NCBI GenBank assembly: GCA_029379385.1
Contig: CM055612.1
Location: 1,488,001-1,552,000, forward strand
Reading direction: 5' to 3'
Source of the DNA: Quillaja saponaria
Lineage: Eukaryota > Streptophyta > Magnoliopsida > Fabales > Quillajaceae
DNA length: 64,000 nt
In this document: piece by piece, positions 12,922 through 25,141 of the stretch
How the letters are laid out: the number at the start of each line of letters is the position of its first letter
Numbering within the stretch: position 1 is the first letter of the stretch
The notes under the pieces: model-generated
What the model was told of the DNA's origin: nothing
Database searches by the model: none
The model's input: the letters and a program-made list of their open reading frames with translations, nothing else
Program-made: the position numbers and the translations under genes

Positions 12922-14887
12922 ATGGCTGATCTTCAAAAAGGCAAGTTATTTATGTTCTGTTTGCTATTTGTTTTTGCTTCCCCATATGTTCGTAGTTTTC
13001 TTGTAAAATCTGAGTCCAGCTTAATACAATACGATAACGAACTTAATCAATACCACCAACCTGAATCAGAACCTAAACCCACAAATGATTTAAATCATCA
13101 TGTCTTATTTATACATCAACTGCAAGAATTAGTGAGAAACCTGAGTGAAATAGTTTCAAGGTTAGAGTCAAAGCTACGAGAGCCTTCTAAAGTGGCTCCT
13201 GTGAGGGAGAAATCTCGGATTCAGGAAAAAGATAAGATTGGTCAGAGAAAATACGATGATAGAAGATCGCTTGAAGAAATTCAGGAAGAGGGTTTTGAGG
13301 GAAAGATTCGAAAAGGGGAGAGAGCTAAAGGGGTTCTTGTGACAAAGTATAGTCCTTTTTGGTCCGAAAGGTTTCAGTTTGTGTCGGCTGTGAAATTAGA
13401 TTCGGATGCAACTTGTGTTCATGTTTTGCCATTTCGGGATTATGAGGGGCTCAGTAAGTATGTGGCTGTTGGAGATGAGAGAGGGAGAGTTTATGTGTTT
13501 TTGAGAAACGGGGATGTTTTGGTTGAGTTTTATACCTTATCAGAATCACCCATTACAGCTATGGTTTCATACATGTCGGTTTATAAGAATGAGAGTGTCT
13601 TGGTGACAGGGCATAGAAATGGTGCAATCTTGATGCATCGGATTTGGGAGGGATTGAGTGGTGAAGATTGGAGTTCTCTTGTAATGGAAAATGTTGTTAA
13701 ATTTGTGGCGCCTGATCTAAGTGAGGAAGATGGTTCACCCATAACCATCTTGGAAGTACATCTTGTTGGGAGGATGAGGTACATTTTGTCAACTGACCTT
13801 GGTGGAAAAATCAGTGTTTTTCGGGAGACTGGGATAGTTTATGGTTCAGCTATGCCAAGAAGCAAGCCGCTAGCATTCTTGAAGCAAAGACTTATGTTTT
13901 TGACAGAAACTGGTGCAGGGTCATTGGATTTGAGGAGCATGAAACTTAGAGAATCTGAGTGTGAAGGGTTGAACCGTTCTCTAGCTCGAAACTATGTTTT
14001 TGATGCTGCAGAGCGTTCTAAAGCATATGGATTTACCTCAGAAGGTGACTTGATTCATCTATTGTTATTGGGAGATCTAATGAATTTCAAATGCAGGGTT
14101 AGATCCAAGAGGAAGTTTGATATGGATGAACCTCTTGTACTCCAAGCAATTAAGGGATATTTGCTTATTGTTAGCGAGGAAAAGGTTTTTCTATTGAATG
14201 TTTCATCTCAGCATTATGTCAGGGTTGGTGCTTCCTCGGCTTCTTTTCTCTTCAAGTCTCGATGAGATCAGATCATCTTTCTTGAATTATCCAACTGTGG
14301 ATTTGGATTCAGAGAAAAGAAGGGTAATACCCTTGATAGCCAGTGATCGCGAAAAACTTGTTATTCTTGGCCTTGGAGGTGGGTATGTTGGAATGTATCA
14401 ATCTAGCCTTCCTCTGTTCAAAAATGAACCCAATACAATGGTTTGGACCAGCCCTGTGTTATTTTTCATACTTTTTCTGTTTGGAGCATGGCAATTTTTT
14501 GCCAAGAAGAAGGAAGCACTTACATCATGGGGACCAGATGACCCTTTTAGCTCCACATCGGCTACAACTGGTGCTCCACTAGGAATGGTCTCTGGAGACC
14601 GATCTTTAGTTGACTCTTCAAGAAGTGCTGATGCCACTGATCTTAGAAGTAGTGGCCTCAGAGGTCCGTCAAGAAGGTATCCATCTCCCTCACGATATCC
14701 TGGAGGGGCAACAAGCTCATTTAGGCCAAGTTCTACAGATCACAACTCTAGACCACCTTCAGCTGATCCTGATTTTAGAACAGCATCAGAGCTGAAATAT
14801 AGAGGTTCAACTATGGACCCTAGTGGATTCCCAAAAAGGAGAGTCACACTCTTTGTAAACAATCAAATTGTGGATGACAACAGTTGA
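12922..14887 (+). CDS. At1g75140-like membrane protein, frameshifted
   Basis: One long exon encodes about 654 residues in two overlapping frames. Frame one starts at ATG 12922 and reads to TGA about 14265. Frame two carries on with PRLLFSSSLDEIRSSF to TGA 14885-14887. The shift falls at GGTGCTTCCTCGG (14228-14240); with one T fewer the reading continues VGAPRLLFSSS, as in homologues. The protein has an N-terminal hydrophobic segment (about residues 8-25), a heptad-like stretch LQELVRNLSEIVSRLESKL, a beta-propeller-like middle with VAVGDERGRVYVF and VTGHRNGAILMHR, a membrane segment SPVLFFILFLFGAWQFF, and a Ser/Pro/Arg-rich tail. It matches the family of Arabidopsis uncharacterised membrane protein At1g75140. 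Function is unknown. Apart from that base the gene looks healthy, so the shift may be a sequencing error or a recent lesion. A TTG nine bases upstream is not favoured as start. Confidence 0.8.
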
Positions 14888-17168
14888 GTTGTAGAATCAG
14901 TTGCATGAGCCTTTTCATTTCAGGTTTCTGAAAGAGTTACTTTAGTTTTTTCTTTTTGTCTTTTCTCGTGAGAGGATCATATGGCAGCACTGCACTATTT
15001 AACCTTGCAATGGTTTTAGCTTGTTGCAGGAAATAATCGGAAAAGAATACCTGAAGAGTCTCCGCTAAATGTTGCTTACAAACCCACAACCCTTCCCCTA
15101 TCCCCCTGCAACAAAGGGGGGCATGTTTCCCCGTTTTATAGTCCATTTGAATCTTTGATATACAGGCATGTTTCCTAAAAGAAGTGGGAAACAAGTTATG
15201 TCTTCCATATGAATTGATGGAAATCAAATATATCTGAGAAAAGAGCTCGAGCTTCTTCTTGTCTTGAGGAAATTTGCTGACAAAAACAGAATGAGCTAGA
15301 AAATGCTCAAGATATCCAGAACCAGTTGATCCATCATTTGATATAAAAACATAATCTGCTCACTCGGGTGGAAATAAAAGCTAATAGGCGCTAAGCACAT
15401 TTTCTTAAATGGTTTTACTTACACGAATGGTTACCTAATGAACTTCCAATTTCATTTCCATAAAAGTAAATGAATAGAGAGGTTCTCTTATGCAACAATG
15501 TGTTGCAAAATATGGTAAATTCTCACAACAAAAGGAAAGAAGATAAGAATTTCCAGTTTCTAAATCATCAATAATGTTTCTTGCCACTTAATCCATCTAT
15601 CCAAGGGAGCTGACATCACAAAACCAATGTATCATTGACTCAAGGATGAAGATAAGTATACACTAACAACCCAATCAAAATTAATAGTATCTATGTTTTA
15701 GTTGTTGGAGTTCACTGAGGGCCGTTATAAGTCATACATAAGTAATCATGGCAAAGATGGCTCTTTTGAAGTTTGTAGTTTCTTTTCTGTAAAGCAAAAA
15801 AAGGAAAGGAGGGCCTGAGGAGGTTGTAGCTATCAAGATTCGAAGTGGACCTTTGGCATCATATTGGGATCAGAAAAGGGAAGAAAAACTCGCAATCTAA
15901 AAGATATAATCAAACTGGATATGATTACTCTCTTGATCTCATTTCTCTGCTTTTATTTCCTTTTTCACATTCAGCAAGCTTCACAGCATTACAGCTGTAC
16001 TACTAATAACCAAAAGTCTCTGTTCTCTCACGCTCCAGCAATGATATGAGTATACCAAAGTACATAGATTTTATACAAATCCTATACAAAGTTTCACATT
16101 ATGTAATTTTTGATTGGTGGGCTACATTCAAAGTGGTAGAGTAGATTAGATAATTGCATCATACTTAATTCTTGCTTTCTAATCCCCTTTCTAGTTCATA
16201 GATTTGATGGATTTAGAAAAATAAACTAGTCTAAGTATGTGTAAATGATAGGTGTCAGTGGCCCTGAGGCCTAAAGCATGAAACTGGAATTGAAAAAGAA
16301 GAGAAAAGAGTTTGGATCTTTCACGTCAGACGTTAAACTTTCAAGTTGGTGGGTCCCATGGACATGGACAAGGAAAAAGACAGTCTGAAATGTGAGATTA
16401 GTGCAAGCCAGTGCAGCTTAATAACTATTTAAGGAATTAAGAAGAAACTATACCCCACAGACCAAAAATTTTTAAGCATGGTAGAGCACCAGATACCATG
16501 TTTAAGCTATACAATAAAGAATTAAGCACGTTTTATTTGGGATTTTTGATTTTAAGAATCAAGGACAAAGAATCAAGGTAAAGAAATAAGTAACATTACA
16601 GGTACAGTTAATATGGAAAGACAATAATAGACCAATGTAAGAGGTTCTGAAAATTGGGCTATGACTACCAAGGACAAGTTCATTATTAAATTTCGGAATT
16701 GGGTAAAAGTAAAAGACTGATGGTCCCCTTAACTTATTTATAACGTTCAGATGTCATTGATTAAAATTAAATATTTGTTTTGTTTGGTCAACGGGAAAGT
16801 GAATTAATTAAGAAAAAGATTGACTATTTGTTAAATTCAAGGAGGAAAAAAAGGGCCAATTATTCAGAATGAGGACAAAGTTTTGTAGATAATAACAACA
16901 AAGCCACTCAGATTCGCAAACCTTCAAAATTTGTCTGCATTGTCTTCGTCTCCCTTATCGATTCAGTGGCATTATTGTTATTTACTAGAACTCTTTGTCG
17001 CTCTAAATAGGGGTATAATTGTCTTATAGGATTTTGGGGAAAGAACAAGGCGGAAAAATTGAAAGCCTTTTCACAAAAAGACAAGCATCGCTCTCTTACC
17101 CAAAAAAAAAAGACAAGCACCGCCTAGTCCGACTTGTTCCGGTTAAAGGTCTTGAACCCGCTTATTTA

Positions 17169-17178
17169 GCCACGTGGC
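17169..17178. promoter_or_regulatory. Palindromic G-box GCCACGTGGC upstream of IDD gene
   Basis: A perfect 10-bp palindrome with a CACGTG core lies about 450 bp before the IDD start codon. Such G-boxes bind bZIP and bHLH/PIF-type factors in plants. Function here is inferred from sequence and position. Confidence 0.45.
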
Positions 17179-17294
17179 AGCCAGCAAGATTTGTTTGTCC
17201 ACTAACTCTAGTTAAAAAGTACAGTTCAAAACTTAACCATGGTTAAATACCACCGGTTTAGCTTTTTTTATTACTTTTCTTACACACTTCAAAG

Positions 17295-17320
17295 CGCTCT
17301 CTCTCTCTCTCTCCTCTCCT
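17295..17320 (+). repeat. CT-rich microsatellite in IDD leader or core promoter
   Basis: A run of CT dinucleotides followed by CTCCTCTCCT lies about 310 bp before the IDD start codon. Pyrimidine patches like this are common near plant transcription starts and in 5' leaders. Confidence 0.6.
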
Positions 17321-17627
17321 AAGTATTAAACCGCCGCCTTATGGGACACCGGGAATGACTTGCCGATATTGTTGAATTGCCGTCTCGCGGGGAAAACGAA
17401 TTTTCATGGTCGAAGAGATAGAACTAGAACGCTTTCCTCAGAAATATCTAATTTCCGGTGAAACAATCAGAAATTTAGAATTTGAAAATTTCCCGAAATT
17501 TTGTTTTTGGAGTCTGGTTCAGTGATCAATCTTTGTTCTGAGCTTTTATTTTAAGAAGGGAGTGTATGGTTCTCGCTAATTTGATTGAGCTTCGAAGGAA
17601 ATTTTAGTTTTTGATAGAGTCTCGGCT

Positions 17628-19946
17628 ATGGGTGAGCTTGATAATCCTTCAGAAATGGCGGTCTCTACAGCTTCTGGAGAAGCTCCCTTGTCTTCCTCTG
17701 GTTTCGAAAGCACACCTCAGGCACTACCACCACCGAAGAAGAAGCGAAACCTTCCTGGAATGCCAGGTGATTCTATCAAATTTTGGTTCAATATCGTTTG
17801 AGCAGAATAAAGAAGAAGCAATTTTTGTAGCCAAATTTTTTTTCTTTTTTTCTATTTCAGATCCGGATGCTGAGGTGATTGCTTTATCCCCCAAAGCTCT
17901 AATGGCGACAAACCGTTTTGTATGCGAGATCTGTAGTAAAGGGTTTCAGCGCGACCAGAATCTACAACTTCACCGACGAGGCCACAATTTGCCATGGAAG
18001 CTTCGGCAGCGAACAACAAAGGAGATTCGCAAGAGGGTGTATGTGTGCCCAGAGCCTTCCTGCGTCCACCACAACCCGTCGAGGGCACTTGGAGATCTCA
18101 CCGGCATAAAGAAACATTTCTGTAGAAAACACGGCGAGAAGAAGTGGAAGTGCGAGCGGTGCTCTAAGAAATACGCCGTGCAATCTGATTGGAAAGCCCA
18201 TATGAAGACTTGCGGTACTAGAGAGTACAAATGCGACTGCGGGACTTTGTTCTCTAGGTTTCATATTTTTCCTTTTGAAATTCTTAATCTGTTTGGCTTC
18301 CCAGGAAAAATTTCTTTTCTTTTTCTTGCATTTCACGGCGATGATCAATTAATTGTAAATTTTTCTCTGTTCGTTTGGTTTGTGAAGGAGGGATAGCTTT
18401 ATAACACATAGGGCTTTTTGCGATGCGTTGGCGGAGGAAAGTGCTAGAACTCAACCACCAGGCCCCGGTGAAGTTCCGGAGGGAAACCCCAATGTGAGAG
18501 CTGTTGTAGCTTCGCCGCCGCCTCCTCCACTTACTCCATCTACTGATGTGGTGTCTCCGGCTTTATCAATTCAGAGCTCAGGTAATGAACGAATGCAAGT
18601 AATTATGGCCTATTTGCTTACTTCCCGTTTGTCAAAGCTATTAGAAATTTTGAGATGATCGTAAGTATCCAATTTCAACTGCAACATACTATTTTACTTT
18701 ATTTAAATATTTTTGGTTTAACAAACATTAGCAGAGATATGCAATTTCAAGTATGTGTTTTGTCTCTTCCTGGTGTCGTTTTTCTGTGGAAATTGGGTTG
18801 GAAGAGAGAGAAGAACGAACGCATAAATAGTTTTTAGGCCAAGGTTCGATGAGTTTGCGTGAGTCTCTTGTTGTGTGTGCGTGGAACAAAGAGAGAGAGA
18901 GAGCATGCTCTGACTGTAAGGCAGTAGCTTTGCACAATTTAGGACAATGGAGCTCAAAGATCGAAGACCCAAAAAGAGACATAATAGAGGAAAAGGACGC
19001 TGTGATTGCTTTCCCTTTTTACTTTCTTCAAGCTCAATCACTCATATTTGTTGCCGATTAAATCCTAAAGAATAATGTCTCTGTCTCTCTGAAAAGAAAG
19101 CTCTTTTTTTTTTACTCTGAAAATTTTGGGTTTTCTATTTCTATGTGTAATCTTTCTGATTTATTCTTTTGGATATCAGAAATGCCGGAAAATCCAATTG
19201 GGTTGTCGCAGCCAACATCATCGAAGGCAACATGTTTACCATCTACAGCTACAGCCAGCTCCTCCTCCACCAATGCTACTAGTGTGTTTGCAAGTATATT
19301 TGCACCCTCAACTGCAGTCCCTCCTCAATCATCACCCTTCTCATTTTCCAATCTCATCTCTGGTTTGGCCCGCTCGGAATGTCCCAATTCTCTCTCAACA
19401 GTCTCTGCTATAGAACCCACTTCCCTTTCTCTTTCCACATCTCTTTATCTATCCAATAATAGCTCCCCTCTCTTCCCAGACCAGCAGGACCCTCGCCATT
19501 ACTCTGCATCTCCCCAACCTGCATTGTCTGCCACTGCATTACTCCAAAAAGCAGCTCAATTGGGAGCAGCAGGATCAAATGCATCTTTGCTTCGTGGATT
19601 AGGCTTGGCAACATCATCTTCCTGTGGACAAGACGACACGCGATCAGTACAACAATGGAATAGCCATGTGAAGACAGAAAACAACTCTGTGGCAGCTGGT
19701 CTTGGGCTTGGCCTTCCCTCTGGTGGGAATACTGGGTTCAATGATGTGATGATGGGTTCATCTTTACCTTTTGGTGCTCAGCCTATGACGCGTGATCTAC
19801 TTGGGCTAAGCATAGGAGGCACTGGCAATGGGGTTACCACAACAGGTGGTCTTTCTGCTTTGCTCAATTCTTTTGGAAGTGGTTTTGATGTTCCGGCAAC
19901 AACATCTTCCTCATTTGAAGGAGGAGCAAGGAGGAGAGCTACGTGA
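17628..19946 (+). CDS. INDETERMINATE-DOMAIN (IDD) C2H2 zinc-finger transcription factor
   Basis: Four exons, 17628-17766, 17861-18257, 18388-18581 and 19180-19946, give 498 residues with consistent phases. The N-terminus MGELDNPSEM leads to the nuclear-localisation motif KKKRNLPGMPDPDAEV. Then comes the full ID domain: zinc finger 1 FVCEICSKGFQRDQNLQLH, finger 2 YVCPEPSCVHHNPSRAL, finger 3 WKCERCSKKYAVQSDWKAH and finger 4 YKCDCGTLFSRRDSFITH. The Ser/Thr/Pro-rich C-terminal half includes ALLQKAAQLGA and TRDLLGLSIGG, motifs conserved in many IDDs and used for protein contacts. IDD proteins are nuclear DNA-binding regulators that often partner with SHR/SCR or DELLA proteins. The N-terminus looks more like the GAF1/ENYDOUS side of the family than RAVEN, but I cannot fix the subgroup. 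Intron 3 (18582-19179) is large and holds a GA repeat near 18887-18903. Confidence 0.93.
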
Positions 19947-21562
19947 CCCAGCACACGGTTTAGCCCATTCCCTTGACCCGGGTATTTTTGTGACGGGTAA
20001 ATAGTCAAATTCCCTAGCTTTTTTGCCTCTGGTCTTTTATCCTTGGGCTTGGCAGTTAGTACTCCTCAAGTTGATAGGTTACAAAAAGATCACAGGTTAA
20101 TTAGGGTTGGGGAGGACCTTTTTCAATCTTTAATTATATTTTCTTTTCTGTCTTCTGTAAGTGTGTTAATATGTACTTATCTATATGTTAATGGGTTAAT
20201 TAGTTGTTTTTTTGTCTTCTACTCGGAAGGATCAATCAAATTTATGCATGAAACGAGAATGTGGGGAGGGATGTACACTGTAGAACAAGAACTGTATGTT
20301 AATAGTTTCTATCAGACTTTTTTTGTAACCAGTCGCAGCAGTACCAAAAAGAATTGCAATTTGGCCAAGTTTTGTTGTGGTAATGTGGTATCGTATGCTT
20401 CAGTTTTTATCTGTCTGCCAGTCTCACATGCGGTGGTTCCTCGTTTGTCCTTAACCAACCATGAAAAAGTCTGAAGCTTTTTACAAAGTAATAATTTTTT
20501 CTTTTTTACTTTTTGGGTGGAAAGGTGGCATTATCCTAAAGATCTGTTTGTATTGCATCTTGGTTCATCCTAAAGGGCAGACTTTAAGAAGAATTTTCAT
20601 TTAAGTGACAGTATGATTTTAGAGGCTGTATGTTTTACGGATCCTTCAGCTTACTTAACATGAATAGCTGAAAATTAATAGAAGAAATTGATAATGGTAT
20701 GGACAGTGGTATGGACAGACTACTGGAAGCTGTTTGATCAATGAAGCGGCCGGGGCCGGTTGTCAAAATAGGAAACGGGTTTGAATGGTGGTTAGACTTA
20801 GTAAGGTTGGTGGGGTCATGCTTAGGGTCAGATAAGACAGCCTAAAGCTTATTTAATAAGTGAGGTGAGCTGGAAGACGTACGATGCTTTGGTATCTGAC
20901 CTGGTGGGTCCGGTTACATTTACGGTTGATGGGGGAGGTGGTGTCAGCTGCATATGGTGGTTGCTGTCTGTCATGCCTGCCTTACCCGATCTTACTCTCA
21001 ATTGATCCCATGTAGATGCGCATGCAAAAATTTGCTGCCCAACATATGAAAATGAGGTCTATAAACAAATCAAATTAGAGGCAGTCAACTGATGGAAGAA
21101 AGCACAAATTATCCACTAACTCTAAATAATTCAAATGTTATGAACCAATAATAGAAGCTATTCACACATACAACTAAATAAATCTTACGTAAAACTCATT
21201 CACATGAAAAATTTACTCTTCCTGCATGATGCATGTGGCTTAAGTTTAATTAACTATTAGTCATTTAGTCTTAGCCTCGATTTTAACCTCTCAAATTTTT
21301 AATATAACTTCGGAGGTCGTACGAAGTTCCAATACATCGTCCACTGAAAAGGACCCTGCATGATTTTACATGTAACTATAAGTTGTTTAGAACAAATTAT
21401 GATTATAAAAATGTATTTCGTACAAATAAATTAAACCCCAAGTCCTCAATCTTCTCCTCTGTAAGTTTGATCGACGTCCATTACAAATTAATCTTAGTTC
21501 TACAAGCACTTGTTGTATCAAAGTCGTATTATTGCTCAAATTTCAAAACCTAGAAAAAGAAT
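19947..21562. other. IDD 3' region and spacer
   Basis: The first few hundred bases (to about 20480) are probably IDD 3' UTR; a 143-codon open stretch at 20043-20474 has no protein-like features. The rest to 21562 shows no gene or clear repeat. Confidence 0.4.
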
Positions 21563-22673
21563 ATGCAGCTTCTTCTATTCCTTGATATTTTCTTCCTAGT
21601 TATCCTTCTCACAAAAGTTTTTCATTCAATTCTTTGGATCCCATGGAAAATCCAAAGCCATTTTGTTAAGCAAGGGATAAGAGGTCCTGCCTACTGTCCG
21701 ATCTTCGGAAACACGACAGAAATCAACAACATGGTGGTTGTAGCTCAATTAAAGCCAATGCCTTTTGTCCACAAATTCATTCATCGGGTTGCTCCATTTT
21801 ATAGCCGGTGGTCAGCCACGTACAGAGACACGTTTCTGTTTTGGTTCGGACCAATGCCTAAATTAGCAATAACTGACGCGTACGTGATTAGGGAAGTTCT
21901 TAAAATGGGAGTGTGCAAGGGTCGTTGGCCTAAGTATTGATTTTTTTTTTTAACAAAATCAAAATTTTGAAATTGAAAATAAACAGTATTTGAATCAAAA
22001 ATATATAACCGGTTTAGATAAGGTATTACATTATCCAAAATTTATTAATATTTTTCATTTTTGAACTTTATATTTTCAAAATTCATCAATTACTATTAAA
22101 GAAAAATACAAAAAATATAATATATCAACATATTCAACATAAATAAAAATATAAAATAATTAATTAATACAAAATTATATTAAAATTAACAAATTTTTAA
22201 AAAATAATATATAAAATTTAGTTATTTTGATTTTCAAGTAATCACTGATACTCGTTGAGTATTTTACCGCACTATCAATAACAGAACCAAAATATAAAAA
22301 CTCAAATCAAGCTGAATTCAATTTGATTCGGATATTCGGTTATCCAGGTTCTTTCCACAATCCTACTTACAAATACGGATGGATCTATTGGAAGGATCAT
22401 CAAGGGTGGACATTGACTTGTTTGCGAAGCTGTTCTTTGGTGAAAGACTCATTGGGCTTACTGGTGTGAAATGGGCCCTTTATTGAATAATTGTAAACAA
22501 GGCTTTTAAAATGGAGAGAGTCAAGGTAAATCCCTTTATTTTCCTCAAGCCCAGCCCAGACCTAAGTCTTTCACGTTTTTATTATTATTATTCTGAAGAG
22601 ACTAATCTAAGGCTGAATTCTCTTGCAAGTGTTCGGTGCCAGATATTGTTAATAGCACCAACGAGATGGTAGA
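21563..22673 (+). pseudogene. P450 remnant A: exon 1 split by insertion, truncated in exon 2
   Basis: ATG 21563 begins a CYP72-clan N-terminus with membrane anchor LLLFLDIFFLVILL, then GIRGPAYCPIFGNTTEI and WSATYRDTFLFWFG. Homology stops at VLKM near 21909. After about 460 bp of AT-rich sequence it resumes near 22373 (ACGGATGGATC; then FAKLFFGE, KAFKMERVK) and reaches a normal-looking donor after AAG. A piece of exon 2 (PDIVNSTNEMV) ends at about 22673, where sequence switches directly to the promoter of the next gene. Stops, the insert and loss of exons 3-4 make it non-functional. From about 21932 onward it duplicates 26451-27192. Confidence 0.8.
21932..22673 (+). repeat. 742-bp duplicated block, copy 1
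   Basis: From AAGTATTGA at 21932 to GATGGTAGA at 22673 the sequence is repeated at 26451-27192 with scattered differences and the same overall length. It comprises an AT-rich insert of about 430 bp (including a GATTCGGATATTCGG stretch typical of plant repeats) plus the second half of P450 exon 1, intron 1 and the start of exon 2. The insert may be a non-autonomous transposon; I could not define terminal repeats or a target duplication. Confidence 0.75.
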
Positions 22674-22774
22674 CTAATCTAGGCTCCTTATCAGATCGAG
22701 CAAATCCACCACCTACACTGAGTGGTTCTCACTCTTTTAACTCTTTTTCATGGTGATTTTTTCTTAGTTTCAAA

Positions 22775-25141
22775 ATGCATCACCTTCTTCTTCTTATTGT
22801 AGTTCTCTTTCTCATATTCCTTCTGAAACTTCTCCATACTATACTGTGCGTCCCATGGAAAACCCAGCGTCATTTCCTAAAACAAGGTATTACTGGCCCT
22901 GGTTACCGTCCGATCGTCGGGAACTCGGTCGAGATTCGCCGTCTGTACGCAGAAGCCCAATCAAAACAAATGCCCTTTGAACACGATATTCTGAGACGTG
23001 TGCTTCCTTTTCACCATAGGTGGTCGGCCATGTATGGGAAAATGTACCTGTATTGGTTTGGGTCAAAACCCACGTTGGTAATATCCGACCCGGACATGAT
23101 TAAGGAGGCCCTGATGAATACGAGGGGCTCATTCGGCAAAACACCCGCGAACCCACTTTCTAAGCTGCTTTTAGGGGAAGGACTTGTGCGTCTGGAGGGT
23201 AACAAATGGACAATTCACAGGGGAATCACAAATCAGGCCTTCAACATGGAGCGTGTTAAGGTGGAAATTGCGGTTTTTCATATCCTAAGGAGTACAATTA
23301 TGTGAAACTTTCCAAGTATAGTGATGCCGGATTGTACTAATTTTTTTCGATGTTACAGGGTTGGGTGCCAGATATTGTGGCCAGTACCTTGGAGGTGGTG
23401 GAGAAATGGGAACAAGGAAGATATGAATTTGAAATAGATGTGCACAGAGAGCTTCATAACCTTTCAGCGGATGTCATATCCAGGACTGCCTTTGGAAGCA
23501 GTTTTGAAGAGGGAAAACACATTTTCAAGTTGCAGGAGCAGCAAATTCATCTTTTCTCACTGGCTGTTAGAAGCATCTACATCCCCGGCTTCAGGTAATT
23601 TAAAGTTATACACAAGATGCCGACTAGAGTGAATTGATATATTAATCTGTTCAAATTATAATTCCGGGACCTGTTTCATTGTTTTGCTTATAGAAATCTT
23701 CAATTTAAAGTTTTAAACTATAGGTTACTTCAAAGTTTTGTCCTTTTGACAGTAGACACCGGATTTTTTCTTGATGGGTGACCTCCTGCTCGTGTTGCAT
23801 TCCTCTTTTTACTTATCAAAAGAAATAGACATAGGTGGATTTTAATTGCTTGCTGAATATAAATGAATAGATATTTGCCAACCAAGAAGAACAGGGAGAG
23901 GTGGAGGCTGGAGAAGGAAACTTGTGAATCAATACGGAAGTTGATTTTCACTAACAGCAAAACAAGAGAAAATGCTAGAAATTTACTGAGTTCTTTGATG
24001 TCTCCTTATAAAAATGAGGATGGTGAAGAAGAGAGATTTGGGGTGGATGATATTATTGATGAATGCAAGACCTTCTACTTTGCTGGAAAGGAAACAACAG
24101 CTAACTTAATGACTTGGGCAGTCCTTCTCTTAGCACTACATCAGGATTGGCAGAGTAAGGCACGGGAAGAAGTTCTTCGCGAGTGTGGAGTTGATGGGGT
24201 TCCAGTGGCAGAGAACTTGAAGGACCTTAAGATTGTAAGCTCCATTTTTATCGGACTCGTCTTGTGTTGACATCCTTTACTTAAGGGAGGAGTTAGTCTA
24301 AACAAACTTTAGATACAATTGTGTGTTAGTAGAAGGGAGAAGCATTGAATATAATAAGTTCCATAAAAAATGAATTAGTTGCACAGTAATTTATTAGTCC
24401 ATAAAAATGGTTTTGATTAGTCATACTGTCATCATTCCTCATTGAATCGTGCAGTAAAGACTCTTTAGATTGAGATATTTGCTGAGAATCAAATTATAAA
24501 ATAAGATGGAGAAAGTAAAAAAAAAAATCTAATGGAAATTTCTGAAGTGTTTTCGATAAAGATAGACTAGAAGTGCAGTAGATTGTTGCTGGCTCAGGTT
24601 CCCAGGGATGCATGTCTAATTGGACAATTTACTCAGCTATTCTTTGTGGCATTTGCTTATGTGCTATTTATAAAATTCTATTGCACTAGGATCATTGTTG
24701 CTCTCTGATCTTTCTTAACAGGTGAGGATGATAATTAATGAAACTCTTCGACTCTACCCTCCGGCTGTGATGATGTCGAGGCAGACAACTGAGAAGGTTA
24801 AGCTAGGGAGCCTTAACATTCCAGCTAACACACAGCTCAACATGGTATTGACCGCTGTTCATCATGAGAAGCGGATCTGGGGAGAAGATGCTAACAAGTT
24901 CAACCCCCTCAGATTCAATGAGGCTAGAAGGGATTTAGCTTCGTTTTTCCCATTCGGGTTGGGTCCCAGAATATGCGTTGGTCAAAATTTAGCTATGGTT
25001 GAGGCAAAGATTGTCCTAGCTTTGATCATTCAACGTTTCTCTTTTGTGGTATCTCCAACCTATGTTCATGCCCCAATGCACTACATTGCTTTGCAGCCTC
25101 AATATGGTGCGCAAATCCTCTTTAGTAGGAATTCATATTGA
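22775..25141 (+). CDS. Cytochrome P450, CYP72 clan (CYP721A-like), intact copy 1
   Basis: Four exons, 22775-23260, 23359-23594, 23871-24234 and 24722-25141, give 501 residues. The N-terminal anchor [17 protein letters not shown] is followed by [19 protein letters not shown]. All P450 hallmarks are present: I-helix [11 protein letters not shown]-helix ETLR, PERF-region FNPLRF and heme-binding [16 protein letters not shown] with the cysteine thiolate ligand. The family is best matched by CYP721A, often labelled '734A1-like'. The substrate is unknown; related CYP734A enzymes inactivate brassinosteroids, but I would not transfer that. It is over 90% identical by eye to the copies at 30425 and 34097, introns included. 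Differences include C27 and T31 in exon 1 where the other two have W and I. Its upstream homology to the sister genes is cut about 100 bp before the ATG. Confidence 0.9.

Larger units (their letters stand above)
14888..17627. other. Spacer: 3' region of membrane gene and IDD promoter
   Basis: About 2.7 kb without a supportable gene. Short reading frames in it have no family resemblance. The right-hand end holds promoter and leader of the IDD gene, with a palindromic G-box and a CT-rich tract listed separately. Confidence 0.45.

Noticed and set aside
20043..20474. 143-codon frame after the IDD stop
   Set aside because: Low-complexity translation in a likely 3' UTR; no recognisable domain.
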